Origin: Chamaecrista fasciculata
Taxonomy: Eukaryota; Streptophyta; Magnoliopsida; Fabales; Fabaceae
Reading direction: 5' to 3'
Assembly: GCA_003254925.1 (NCBI GenBank)
Contig: QANZ01051717.1
Coordinates: 1 to 64,000 of the forward strand
Length of the DNA: 64,000 bases
In this document: positions 50,057-60,489 of the stretch, piece by piece
Numbering within the stretch: the first letter of the stretch is position 1
How the letters are laid out: every line of letters begins with the position of its first letter
Notes under the pieces: generated by a model
The model's database searches: none
Told to the model about the DNA's origin: nothing
What the model saw: the letters and a program-made list of their open reading frames with translations, nothing else
Position numbers and translations under genes: made by a program

Positions 50057-50562
50057 CTATATATAGGTGTTTCACCATCTCAACTGGATAGTTTGCTTTC
50101 AATCTTACCAAAAATTGATAGGGATTTTGTGTTAGTAACATATCTTGCATTGTGGCATTACTCTCTGAATTACCAATTTACCATGTAACATCTCATTAAT
50201 TTGTCTTGTGATTTCTGTTTTTCCGAAAATATTTGGTCATATACTCTCTAATATAGTCCTCTACTTAAGCATTTGTTGAACAAGTTATGCGTGATATGTA
50301 TCTACAATTTGCAGGATAATATGCAGATGAAAAATATTGAGAGCTGCCTTTAAACTTCATAGAATTTCCCTTCATAAAAGAATGTAAACAAAAATATGTT
50401 TACATAAGAGTTTCAATATTATTTGCATAAAGAAATAAAGAATACTCATTTAAATAAAAGAACATTACAAAGTCGTAGGGACATTAAAAAAAATGGCATG
50501 ATAAAACGCTACAAAAGCCGATTCAAAAAGTTTAGAACGCAATTTAAACTTTGAAGTAAAAA
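50057..50562. other. Convergent 3' flanks
   Basis: Holds the 3' untranslated regions of the lysine-rich gene (plus) and the laccase gene (minus). AATAAAG near 50431-50445 could serve a poly(A) signal on the plus strand; exact ends not resolved. Confidence 0.4.
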
Positions 50563-53153
50563 TTAACACATGGGAAGATCTTTGGGTGGAGGAAGCAGTT
50601 TTTGATTGGGAAGCTTTCCATCCAACACAAGCCACGCCATTCTCAGACCCCAGCTTGTATGAATTTCCAGGTGACAATGCATGAACCATACTCCTGCATA
50701 AATTTTTTTAGCATCAAATCAAACAATTAATGGAAGATATTTTTTTAATCTCTGTGAGACAAAACTTAATATTGGCCCCTGAGCTATAGAGTGAATTTTA
50801 TTTTGGGTCCCTAAATTATTCTCTGTTCTATTTTAGTCCTTAAACTTTTTTACTTGTTCTACTATTAGTTTATTCTTGACATGTGTTTTATAACTCATCT
50901 TATTTGAATTGAAATGTAAATTAGCTAGCCATGTCAAGCATAGTTTTGCTTACTAACCTGGGTTGTCTGCAAGGAAACGGATAGCAACCCATCCACCAGA
51001 GGGCACACCTACTGTGTTCCTTTCAATAGGATCAACCAGATTGAAGTTTTTAGGGTCCTTTTTCGGATCGAAGTTCCCGAAACCTTGGCCAACAACAAAA
51101 AAATTGAAGCCATGCAAATGGAGAGGATGACTTTCAGCACCCAAAATACTAGTGTCTTGCATGATAAGCTCCACACTAGTGTTGAATGGAAGAACCACCA
51201 ACTTTGTCCCATTGCTCACCATGGTGTTGTTTGGCGGATTACCAGTATAATTGAACGGAATCAAGGGGCTACTTGGAAAGTCAGGAGAGTAAACTCCATT
51301 AGATTGCCCAAAGAAGTGTGCTTGAAGAAGTGCAGTGGTTGGAAGTATGAAAGAAACATTATTCACTGAAGCTGCAAACTTTGTTGCATTAGTAGGTCCT
51401 TGACATGTTTGATTTTGTTGACATGGATTTGTACCAAGGCCAATTGTAAAGAAAAAATGCTTATCAACTTTCTGTGGGACATTAGCCGGAAACTGATTAT
51501 TCGCAAGGCTGCGAAGTTTGTTAGCAAAATTTGTTGCAAAAGTAGTGTCATTAAGGGCAGGGAGGATTGGTTTGAAGAGTGGAAGTTTTTTAATGGAAGC
51601 TGCTGAGTGAAGAGAATTAGATGGGGCTTCATATTCGAGGATACCGGCGACAGTCGAGTTATCGAAAGTGCCAAGGCCTGTCACATATGGTCTAGCAGTC
51701 ATGAAGAATGTAGCTTTGGGGTAGTGAGATTTGGTTTTAAGAAGAACATTTGTGGTCTGTCCTGGAGTGATGAGAATGGTATTAGTCTCAAAAGGCTTAA
51801 CATAAACTGCATCTGCTTCAACAACTGTAAGGGTGTGATTTGCAATGCTGAAGAATAGTTCATCATTGAGTGCAGCATTAATCAGACGCAAAAGGTATGT
51901 TTTCCCAGGCTTCACTTTCAGCTTGAATGTATCTGCCAAATCCAACTTTTAAAACTTAGAGAAAGATATTATGTTTGTTTAGTGTTGATTGTTGCAATTT
52001 AGTATTGAGTTATTCAACTATTCCAATTGCAATTTTTAGAATTAAATGGACATACATAATGCTTAATAGTTAATACCTTTAGCAGAGCAATTATACAATG
52101 GCCCTGGAAGTCCATTAATTGTGTAAGCATCAGACACATTTGGTCCTCCACCTGTTTGTAAAGCTTGGGTTATGACTGCCTCAGGATCTGCATTCCACCA
52201 TTCTCCTAAAAAACATTTAATACATATCAGCTTAGGTTTTTTATTGACTAAGACCCTATTTTGGTGTGTCATGTATTAATGTTTTATCAACAGTGAGACT
52301 ACATTTAGTTTAGACCAATATCTCATTACCAAAGATGATGGGAACTTCCTTGTAGGGTTTAGTGAAAGGATATGGAACACCAAGCTTGGGAAGAATGATG
52401 ATAGGACCATAGATAGTTGATCTTAACCATGATATGTGAGCATGCCACCATAAAGTTCCTCTCTGACCAACAATGGTGTAATTGTACACATAACTTTGAC
52501 CGGTTTGGATTGGACATTGAGTCACATATGCGGGTCCATCAGCCCAACCTGTTCGAAGCTGTCGAATTCCGTGCCTATATGAAAAGTAACCGAGTTTATG
52601 AAACCATTTGTTGGGCGGAAATGTAAACACAAAAATAAAGAAAGAGAAAATAAAGGTGATATCGAGACTTATAATTACAATCTCATCGAAATAATTTCAC
52701 TATTTGTAATTTTTTCATGAAGTTTTTAAAGTAAAAAGTTTCTTACCAATGGATGGAAACGTTGTTTCTTACATGGTTAACCACCTTCATAAGAAGGCGA
52801 TCGCCTTCCCTAGCAACAATCCGAGGTCCCGGAAATTGACCATTGACTGTGATCATGCTCTTTGTGTGGCATAATCTTGTTACGTTTTTGTACTTGATCT
52901 ACATCATAAAGCCAAGCCATTGGAGAATAATTAAGAGAAAACATATATAATGTGTGTGAAAATGAAATGCTATAACATGTGAAACATAAGTTAGCTTTTA
53001 AATAAGACAAAGGCATCAAGTTCTAATTATGGGATGTACATCAAAATGGTAGTGCCTAGTTATACCCCCTTCTGTAAGCTGAGGGATGATAATCATTGAG
53101 AAGATCATAAAAAGTGCTAAAAATGCATGTAATGATTGTAAAGGAGCACCCAT
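50563..53153 (-). CDS. LAC17: Laccase, LAC17-like, six exons
   Basis: Secreted blue multicopper oxidase that oxidises monolignols in the cell wall, reducing O2 to water. Exons (minus): 53040-53153, 52747-52898, 52330-52574, 52077-52205, 50958-51932, 50563-50693. They sum to 1746 nt, 581 aa, all GT-AG and in frame. Signal peptide at residues 1 to about 30 ([18 protein letters not shown]...). All four copper-ligand clusters are intact: HWHG (88-91), HAH in [21 protein letters not shown], and [14 protein letters not shown] (544-557), with Met as the usual type 1 axial-position neighbour region. Many N-glycosylation sites. The sequence closely follows Arabidopsis LAC17 from memory ([46 protein letters not shown]). 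An upstream in-frame ATG at 53201 exists, but 53153 starts the signal peptide. It contains a miR397 target site. The ortholog assignment is by recall, so the symbol is provisional. Confidence 0.95.
50750..50900 (-). mobile_element. MITE fragment in laccase intron 5
   Basis: Contains TTGGGTCCCTAAATTATT and TTTTAGTCCTTAAAC blocks of the MULE-type MITE arms, but no opposite arm within the intron (50694-50957). A single-ended fragment. Confidence 0.5.
51863..51883 (-). promoter_or_regulatory. miR397 target site in laccase exon 5
   Basis: The plus strand here reads TCATTGAGTGCAGCATTAAT, identical to miR397 through its first 14 bases and differing later at positions that give G:U pairs, plus the last base. 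The site lies over the [11 protein letters not shown] codons, the conserved miR397 site of laccases such as LAC2, LAC4 and LAC17. Strong seed and cleavage-site pairing predicts post-transcriptional control. Confidence 0.85.
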
Positions 53154-53262
53154 TTTGCTGTTATCAGAGAAGCTAATAATGGCTTTGAAAAAAAATGACA
53201 AAAGTGGGTGTTATTCCTTCTTTTCTTGAACCCTGAATGCAACAGAGATCATGGGTTGGCAA

Positions 53263-53270
53263 TATATATA
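53263..53270 (-). promoter_or_regulatory. Laccase TATA box
   Basis: TATATATA on the minus strand about 110 bp before the laccase ATG (53153), a normal plant distance. Confidence 0.55.
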
Positions 53271-53299
53271 GATGAATTAGGTGATGCAACAAGCTAAGA

Positions 53300-54186
53300 T
53301 TGTATTTTTCAAAGAGAAGCCAGGTGCTAGAAGATCTTGGATAGCATTATTTTAATGAGATGAGTTGTTAGAACAACTTTAAAGAGTGATGTCCAAGACA
53401 ATCAATTTTTCTTTGACCTCCTTCCTCTTCAAGTCAAATCCTTGCAATAAGGTTTTCTCCTGAGACTACTGTTTTATATAGATAGAATTATCACACTTTT
53501 TAGTGCATTGAAAAGGTGACATTTTTGGTTTCCAAGTGAAAAGAAACTTGTTAATATACTGTATCAGCTAAAGTGAAAAATACAAGTTAGACTTTAGTTT
53601 CTAGACGTAGTCTATTTAAATATTTGTGTGAATTGAAGCTTGTAATGTGTTGTTTGTGAACCCACAGGATGTGAAATTTTATCAGAAGTGAAGCTTTGAG
53701 AAGACATTGCCAATTGGTCAGATGTAACTTTCTCAACCGATGTTCTTGGTGCCAAAGCAATATTAGGAAAGAGTCTTTCTCTATCAAGCAGATAATATAT
53801 ATATTCTTGAACATCCATGAATTGGCAAATTACTTAAATTGAATGCAATTGACTTAATTTTTTTATTTTAATCCCCAAATAGCATTAAATAATCCAAGAG
53901 AAAGTCCACGCGTTCCAGGTAATTAAATTAATATGAGGAATGAAAACGTTCCTAAAAAATGTCGTAAAGAAATGTAACGTGGCATGCGAGGGACTAAATT
54001 GCATTTATAAATTGCAAATATAGAAAAACTGATGGAGATAGATGACCTTCCTTTTGGTTATCAAAATATGCTAAAAGTATGGAAAACGAGAAGAATTTCT
54101 AATAAATTTGAGTTGAGTAGAGTATTTGAGTTAAATATTTATTTATATGCATAATCACATATGTATAGTTTATTATATTAAAAGAC
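53300..54186. other. Laccase upstream intergenic region
   Basis: No gene recognised. Moderately AT-rich. A minus-strand frame pair at 53587-53818 lacks family resemblance. Confidence 0.4.
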
Positions 54187-54234
54187 AAATAAGAATGATA
54201 TTTCCTCACCAAAAAAAAAAAATAAGAATGACAT
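54187..54234 (+). mobile_element. Tail-only retroposition scar 5
   Basis: AAATAAGAATGATAT (54187-54201) and AAATAAGAATGACAT (54220-54234), one mismatch, enclose TTCCTCACC plus poly(A). The second copy's last five bases were later used as the target of the adjacent LTR, giving a relative order. Confidence 0.55.
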
Positions 54235-54800
54235 TGATGATAAGCCCAATAATTAGAGGCCAAATTAGCAGAAGATGTCCTTAGCCCGTTACGCCATAGG
54301 CCCACAAGATGGGTTGTGAGGGCGTGAACGCCCTCAACCTCGCTAAAGCAAGGGCGCCCAAGGAGCACAATGTTGCATGAAATAAGGAAACATTCCCTGA
54401 ATCAATCAGGAATCAATCAAGAATCAACCAAAATCCACTCTCGATCGACTTCCAAATCACTCAGTGATCCTTCCACAAATTCTGTCTTGGCCAACAAGGC
54501 GCCTCTCACAAATAAGGAAGTTACGTGGAAGTCAAGGATCACAATCAGATCAGCCAAGATCACAATCAAGTATTCAGGCATTTATGACAATATCACACCA
54601 GATTGCCCTCAGCCAGTATAAAAGGTTAACCCTCCACACTGGCAAAAGGTACGCTCTCTACTCAGTCAATTGACGTTATTGAGCACATAACCATTACTAA
54701 CTTAAGCATCGGAGGTGAGAGTCACACTGTGTATTCATTGTCTTGCAGGTAACCTTCAACCCAACCAGGTAATGACCCCCCGCCAGAACCTAGTTCATCA
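54235..54800 (+). mobile_element. Solo LTR, 566 bp
   Basis: Runs TGATGATAAGCCC to AGTTCATCA (6-bp inverted TGATGA/TCATCA ends), flanked by the 5-bp duplication GACAT (54230-54234, 54801-54805). It carries a TATA box (CAGTATAAAAGG, about 54614) and the AAGCATCGGAGGTGAG ... CTTGCAGGTAACC stretch seen in many plant Ty3/gypsy LTRs. Fossil, no internal region. Confidence 0.9.
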
Positions 54801-54810
54801 GACATAATGG

Positions 54811-55351
54811 AGGAAACCTAGTATTTGGTCCCTTCTTTTTTATTGAGTCAATGATTTGGTCTCTCATTGATTGAAATAGACTACTCAGTCCTTCATTTAT
54901 CATAATAGTCAACTATTTAGTCCCTCAGTTAGAATCTGTTAATTTACTTGATGACGTGGACGTTAAATACTTACATGACACCGTTAAATAGCACTTTGGC
55001 ATTCTAGTCACTTAAACCAACTGAATCAGACCAACAAACACAATTAAACCGGCCTAAAATTGAGCCAAACCAAAATATTTGTATTACACGTGAAACTTCC
55101 ATAAAACATAAATTGTTGAAGCATTCCCAAATCTCAAATGCTAGTGATCTCAAATAGTTAAATATGTGGTATTTAATGTGTTAGTGTGTCACATTGTGCA
55201 CTTAACGGCTAGGTCATCAGTGTTAGTACCAGAGATAAACTACATGGACTAACAAGTTGACATTTGTAATTTTTTAGGGACCAAATAATGTATTTTAGAA
55301 ATGCAGGGACAAAATAGTTGAAACTGTAAAAAAAGGGACCAAATTGTTTCC
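54811..55351. mobile_element. MITE with AGGAAAC termini
   Basis: Inverted ends AGGAAACCTAGTATTTGGTCCCTT and AAAGGGACCAAATTGTTTCCT with further TTAGTCCCTCA / AGGGACAAAATAG blocks inside. The target duplication is not convincing. Non-coding. Confidence 0.7.
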
Positions 55352-55503
55352 TCTATATTAAAAGACAAATAAATACAAATGATCTATTTATGTGAGAAAT
55401 ACAAATTATGTGTTATTTAGCTGCATCACACGTGATTATCACGTAAATAAATAATACTGTAGACAGAAGGCAATACAAAAGAAGGAAGGTAATTAAGGTG
55501 CGA

Positions 55504-55514
55504 GTCCCACATCG
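55504..55514 (+). promoter_or_regulatory. Upstream sequence element (USE) of U2
   Basis: GTCCCACATCG, an exact match to the plant snRNA USE (RTCCCACATCG). Confidence 0.95.
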
Positions 55515-55547
55515 ACCAGCAATGAAAACGGAATGGGCAAAGCAGAG

Positions 55548-55554
55548 TATAAAA
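55548..55554 (+). promoter_or_regulatory. U2 TATA box
   Basis: TATAAAA 33 nt after the USE and about 27 nt before the RNA start. The wider USE-TATA spacing (about four helical turns centre to centre) is the pol II arrangement, as opposed to the shorter pol III (U6) spacing. Confidence 0.92.
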
Positions 55555-55580
55555 GAAAGCAGCGAGGCACAATGAAACTC

Positions 55581-55776
55581 ATACCTTTCTCGGCCTTTTG
55601 GCTAAGATCAAGTGTAGTATCTGTTCTTATCAGTTTAATATCTGATACGTGGGCCATCGGTCCACATGATATTAAATCAATTTTTTAAGGGGGAAGGCAC
55701 GTTACAGTAGCTTGCTGCTGGTGTCTTCGCGTGTCGCCTTAGCGTTGCACTACTGCTTGGGCCTGGCGCACCCCAC
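55581..55776 (+). ncRNA. U2: U2 spliceosomal snRNA
   Basis: Starts ATACCTTTCTCGGCCTTTTG, the invariant U2 5' end, followed by the branch-site pairing segment GTGTAGTATCTG. Stem IIb is GTGGGCC/GGTCCAC, the Sm site region is AATTTTTTAA, and a 3' half ends CTGGCGCACCCCAC; about 196 nt, the normal plant length. Plant 3' end box CA-N5-AGTTCAA follows at about 55778. It has an exact USE and correctly spaced TATA, so it looks like a functional pol II-transcribed gene. U2 pairs with the intron branch point in the spliceosome. Confidence 0.97.
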
Positions 55777-55794
55777 CAATCCTAGTTCAATTTT

Positions 55795-56150
55795 TATCTT
55801 CTTTAAATCCTAATTTGGGCTAGCTTATGCTGAGTTTACGTCGAAGTTATATTTGGTATTTAAATTTAAATTGGATCAGAGCCCAATCAAGTTACTTGAG
55901 CATGGATTTTACTAACTTGAAGTGAATCAATTCTTCCCAAAGCCCATCTCTTATGTGTTAGCCTTGTTACTTTTCATTTTGGCCAAATTGGTCATCCTTG
56001 TAATGCACTCCCAAACAAACTAAGTCGTTATTTTACTTACACTAAAAGAAAATTATCATGCCTTTATTATTCTATCGTATAAATTATAACGGCATTAAGG
56101 CAACCTACAAAAATAACCTATTCTTTATAGGTTTTGGTCCCTAATAGTTC
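55795..56150 (+). repeat. Segmental duplication, copy 1
   Basis: Downstream flank of U2, similar (about 85-90%) to 57496-57815: shared AACTTGAAGTGAATTAATTCTT-like, AAAGCCCATCTCTTATGT and ATAACGGCATTAAGGCAACC blocks. At its end a 40-bp unit (TTCTTTATAGGTTTTGGTCC...) is repeated in tandem. Confidence 0.82.
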
Positions 56151-57472
56151 TGTATTTCTATTCTTTATAGGTTTTGGTCCCTCATAGTTCTGTATTTGAT
56201 TGATCCCCCAATAGTTTTTTTTTTCTAGTCCTTAATGTTTCTTACAGTGTTAAAATCGGATTGGATCGGACGGTTCGACCAATTGAACCATCAACCAACT
56301 ACTAATAAGAGTTGGTTCAACCTAAAAATCAAATTAGCAGTTGGATCAGATTTAACCAGTCAGAATCAGTGAACTGACAGTCCAACCGTTGAACTGGCGA
56401 TCCAATCGCCCAATAATTTTTTCTTATTTTTATAATTTCACATTTTAACTTTTAAATAAAAATTAATGAAATCAGATCTAAATCTCACTTAATTTATTTG
56501 ATTTACATAAAATTTATTACATTTTAAAATTTATCTAGCTAGCTATATATGTGTTATGTTATCTTTATTTTATTACATTTTAAAATTTATCTAGCTATTA
56601 TTCTTGTAACGTACTCTATTTCAATTTAACAAAAAACAATAAAAAAGTTGAATTATTAATTTTAATTGTGTGTGTATAATGTTTATATTTTATATATAAT
56701 AAAATTAATTAATATTTATTATTTATTGAATCATCTGGTTCGACCGATAGTTTAACCGGTTAAACCGATCAAATCGTGAATCGAACACTTGTCCGAGTCA
56801 TTGAACGGTTCAATTCTGACAACTCTGGTTGCTTAGTCCTTCAAACTATTGAATGTGATTATATATTTCTCATTTCAAACTCGAATCCGATTAAATCAAA
56901 GCTATACGTTAAATTTGATGAGTTCGTTTTTACTACTTAACTAGTTGGAGTACCAACAAATAAGACCAAATTGAACATACAACCGAATTTGAAAATGGGT
57001 AGTTTGTTTCATGAATTTGGGCACATCTATCTTGTTTAAAGTTTGAATGCAACGGAATCAAAGCTATGGGTTACTCTTGACGAGTTCTTTTTTTGTCTAA
57101 GACTGTTGACAAATGAGGTCAAATAGATTGTTGACCAAACTCATTTTTAGATTATTATTTGACCTTGTTTGGCAATGACCCCAACTAGATAGAGAAAGAA
57201 CTCATCAAGAATAATTTGTAACTCCGATTTCATTGTATTCAGATTTGAATCGAGAGAAATATGAGCAAATTCATGAAATGAATAACCTATTTTTTGGCCG
57301 ATTTCATGCCCGATTTGTCGATGACTCAAACTAGGCAAAGAAAGAACTAATAAACTTTTGCCCATAGCTCTGGTTTAATTGCAATCGGGTTTGTCATGAG
57401 AGAGATATGATCATATTCAATAAACTAATGAAGTAATGATAAAACTTTTAGGAAACATTAAAGACAAGGTTT
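56100..57472. mobile_element. MULE-type MITE copy hosting a hAT MITE
   Basis: Arms GGTTTTGGTCCCTAATAG (left) and AAAGACAAGGTTTTTGACC (right) with the family centre (GAGTTCTTTTTTTGTCTA, GATTTGAATCGAGAG) belong to the 31708-32485 family. The element is split by the nested MITE at 56245-56827. The left boundary is approximate. Confidence 0.65.
56245..56827. mobile_element. hAT-like MITE
   Basis: Ends CAGTGTTAAAATCGGATTGG and, inverted, CAGAGTTGTCAGAATTGAACC, as in plant hAT-derived MITEs (CAGWGTTGTCAAAA). Flanked by 8-bp GTTTCTTA / GTTGCTTA (one mismatch). Inner GGTTCGACC / CCGGTTAAACCGATC blocks are inverted. It is inserted in a MULE-type MITE, so it is the younger of the two. Confidence 0.8.
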
Positions 57473-57495
57473 TTGACCTTCTTTATATATAGTTT

Positions 57496-57815
57496 TTAGC
57501 TTCTTTAATTCTTGATTTGGGCTGAAGTTATTTTAGGTATTTAAAGGGGTACAAAGCCCAACAAAGTAACTTGGGCCTTGGATTTTACTAACTTGAAGTG
57601 AATTAATTCTTCCCAAAGCCCATCTCTTATGTCTTGTTCCTTTTTACTTTTTGGGCTTGGAATTAATGCATTCCCAAACAAACTAAATCGTTATTTTACA
57701 GGAAAAAAAATATCATGCCTTTATTATTCTATCGTATAAATTATAACGGCATTAAGGCAACCTATAAAAATAACCTATTGTTTATAGGTTTTGGTCCCTA
57801 ATAGTTCTGTATTGA
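57496..57815 (+). repeat. Segmental duplication, copy 2
   Basis: Second copy of 55795-56150; no second U2 gene precedes it, because MITE sequence abuts on the left. Confidence 0.82.
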
Positions 57816-58053
57816 TGGATCCCTGATAGGTTTTTTCTTTCCCTAGTCCTTAATGTTTATTAGTCCTTCAAACCATTTAAATCAGATTCAATAGTCAGGA
57901 CCAATGATAAAATTTTTAGAAAATATTAAGGACCAAAATAGATTTTTGACCNATGTTTATTAGTCCATCAAACCATTTAAATCAGATTCAATAGTCAGGG
58001 GCCAATAATAAAATTTTTAGAAAATATTAAGGACCAAAATAAATTTTTGACCT
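57780..58053. mobile_element. MULE-type MITE remains around a gap
   Basis: About 100 bp (ATGTTTATTAGTCC...TTTTTGACC) occurs on both sides of the N at 57952 with a few differences. Only the right arm of the family is present twice. Confidence 0.65.
57952..57952. other. Assembly gap (single N)
   Basis: Single N between two near-identical 100-bp pieces. Confidence 0.9.
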
Positions 58054-58072
58054 TCTTTGTATATAGTTTTTA

Positions 58073-58619
58073 GATTAAAAGATCATTTTGGTTCCAAATT
58101 TATATCCTAATGTTTATTTTGGCCTATTATGTTTCAAAATGTTCAAATTGATTCTAAATGTTTGCAAAATGTTTCATTTTGGACCCAGACTATTGAATAT
58201 GGTTTGTTTCAAGTTCATACGTAACGAGTTGAGAGCTACGTATTGTTATCAAATAGTATTTTCTCTATTCAGTTGGGACTTGAGACTGTAAAAAAACGAG
58301 GTTAAATCGGTCCCATAAGTAGACCACTCGTTTCATGGTCAAATCAGCAAAATTGATCATATCTCTCTCGTTTCAAATTTGAATGCGACAAATTCAGAGT
58401 TATGAGTTTCTCTTAACAAGTCCTTTGAACTTGAAATGAAAGATGAGAGAAATATGACCAAATTTAATAGATTGGGATCAAAATGAAACATTTTACCAAT
58501 ATTTAGGACCAAAATGAATCATTTTTGCCAACATTTAGGACCAATTTGAACATTTTAAAAAATAATAGACCAAAATGAACATTTAGAACATACATTTATG
58601 ACCAAAATGACCTTTGACC
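58073..58619. mobile_element. MULE-type MITE
   Basis: 547-bp relative of the 31708-32485 family (GATTAAAAGATCATTTTGG ... CAAAATGACCTTTGACC) with a perfect 9-bp duplication TAGTTTTTA at 58064-58072 and 58620-58628. The open frame at 58088-58291 is a by-product. Confidence 0.87.
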
Positions 58620-59058
58620 TAGTTTTTATTCTTGAGTGTATACGATGTAATGAAGAAAAAGGAAACAAAGTGTTGGAATCTTCGCTTTAACCATCAATAT
58701 GACAGTGGATAAATTAAATGAGATTAATTAGTATGAGATACTTTGCCTTAATAAAAGAAAGATTAGCTCTGTTAAAGCAAGGAAGCATAAGTAAAAGTAA
58801 AGGAACCCTCTTTCTGCAGCCATTTCACATAAAGATAAAAACCCTATTGTTTAATCTTCAAGTTATATATATACATATATATATGAAGAATATGCACTTT
58901 ATGAGTGAGTGAAGTTAAGAATGAATGAACTATATGTCAGAATGTCTATAAATTTCATAACAGAGCACTATAATGTGAGTCCTCAGTCCTATATATAAGT
59001 GCATGATTTACGCATATCTTAATTTGTGTTTGTGAAATTAAAGTGAGAAAATTAATTA

Positions 59059-60446
59059 ATGGGGCTGATGATGAGGAATTATGAAGGGTCCTTCCTCTGT
59101 TTTTCTGTGCTTTTGCTTGCTCTTCTTGTCCAAGCAGAGCAGAAACTTGCATCAGAAACCAAGGTAAATTAATCATGTAATTTAGTTTCTTCTGTCAAAT
59201 ATAATTCTGACAAATACATAACTGATTTTTGTTCAACTTTAACTAGTCCCATAAAACAAGTTTTAGATTGTTACAAGAATAAGGCGTGGGTGAAAAGAAA
59301 ACAGAGGGAAAGTAAAAGTGCTTAGTGTGTGTTTAAAGCTTTTGGAATTCTTGATTAATGATTGATTGGGTAATAAAAATCACAGAGCAAATATCATTTG
59401 GATTATTGTTATTTGACTTATTTCTTTGAGGAAAAAAATCACTTACAAAAAGATAAACTATGTATTTTTAAGATTTAAATGTTGAATAATTACTTGATTA
59501 TGATACAATCATCTTTCAAAGACCAAAAAAAAAAAAAAAANATTATGTACTTACATAGAAATTTAAATATAGAAGAGATATTAAGTTAATTTAGTCATTA
59601 ACACTAGAAAGAAATCTGAATATATATAAAGATAACATTGAAAGAAATTTTATTTATAAGTGACTAAATTGACTATAATAATATCCAAATTAAATGACTA
59701 AATTGAAAGTAATTTTTTTTAAGTAAACTAACAATTTAGTCCTAGAAAGATCACCGAACTCACAACTTAGTCCCTAAAAGATTGAAATGTACAGTTTAGT
59801 CCCTGAAAGATTAAAACAGTATACCCTTTTGATCTTTTAGGGACCAAATTATTAGCTCGGTAATCTTTCAAGAATCAAATTATTAGTTTACTCTTTTTCT
59901 TTTCTCCATGAATTTCCTTTACTAACTAAATAATGATGTACGCATGCATCTTGGCACTTTAAAAAGCAGAGAAATTGCACGTACGTGATCACTGTAGAAA
60001 CAACATGCATGGTTGGAGCCGAGACATCAAACCATGTGAGCCTAAGGTTCGGTGACTCAAACTCAAATGACATTGTGGTTCGCCACCTTAACTCCAAGCA
60101 CCATACAAAGGTTGACCCATTGGAGCCAAATAATAATGATGATGATAATTACCATTTTTTCCCCACAAAACCCTTTCAAGCTTGCATGGTTGACCAGTTT
60201 GTGGTCACGGCTCCATGTGTAGACTCTCCCATTTGCTACCTCTACCTCAAATCCATCGGAGCCAATGACTGGCGCCCGGGTTTCGCGCAGGTCCGGGTTC
60301 TCGGGGGCTCGCACTTGAGCTCGGACTTCTTCTATTTCCGGCGGTATATTCCAAGACAAGTGTGGCATGGCTCCGACGTTTGTGATAGGGAGGTCACTCC
60401 TTTTGGTCTCAAGAACAAGAGAAAAGTTTATGTGAAAACACCATGA
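59059..60446 (+). CDS. ATS3: ATS3-like PLAT-domain secreted protein, two exons
   Basis: Embryo-specific protein 3 family; small extracellular proteins with one PLAT/LH2 beta-sandwich; biochemical role poorly known. Exons 59059-59163 and 59970-60446, junction phase 0 (ETK/RNCTY), GT-AG, 193 aa. Signal peptide: a hydrophobic core (LCFSVLLLALLVQA) ending near residue 26. The PLAT domain follows: NCTYVITVETTC (with the conserved Cys pair), VSLRFGDSNSNDIVVRHL, an acidic NNNDDDN loop, CVDSPICYLYLKSIGANDWR and FRRYIPRQVWHGSDVCD. Length matches the family. Intron (59164-59969) holds a small inverted repeat, an A-run and the N at 59541. The TATA-rich stretch near 58862-58882 could be its promoter. The symbol marks the family, not a proven ortholog. 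Confidence 0.9.
59541..59541. other. Gap N in ATS3-like intron
   Basis: Single N right after an 18-A run, probably a homopolymer-caused break. Confidence 0.85.
59715..59896. mobile_element. Small MITE in ATS3-like intron
   Basis: Inverted ends AGTAAACTAACAATTTAGTCC and AAATTATTAGTTTACT with internal TTAGTCCCTAAAAGATTGAAATG / GATCTTTTAGGGACC pairs. Relatives near 34215 and 60490-60760. Confidence 0.7.
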
Positions 60447-60489
60447 CTTATATATATAATAGTTAATGTTGGTTTCTTTGTTATTTGTT

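Noticed and set aside
53154-53201. Upstream ATG extending the laccase by 16 residues
   Set aside because: The extension (MSFFFKAIISFSDNSK) precedes a clean signal peptide beginning at 53153; family proteins start there.
53587-53818. Possible small gene upstream of laccase
   Set aside because: Two overlapping frames on the same strand, no splice or family evidence.
57147-57365. 72-codon minus-strand frame
   Set aside because: It reappears in part in each copy of the 31708-32485 MITE family, so it is repeat-derived.
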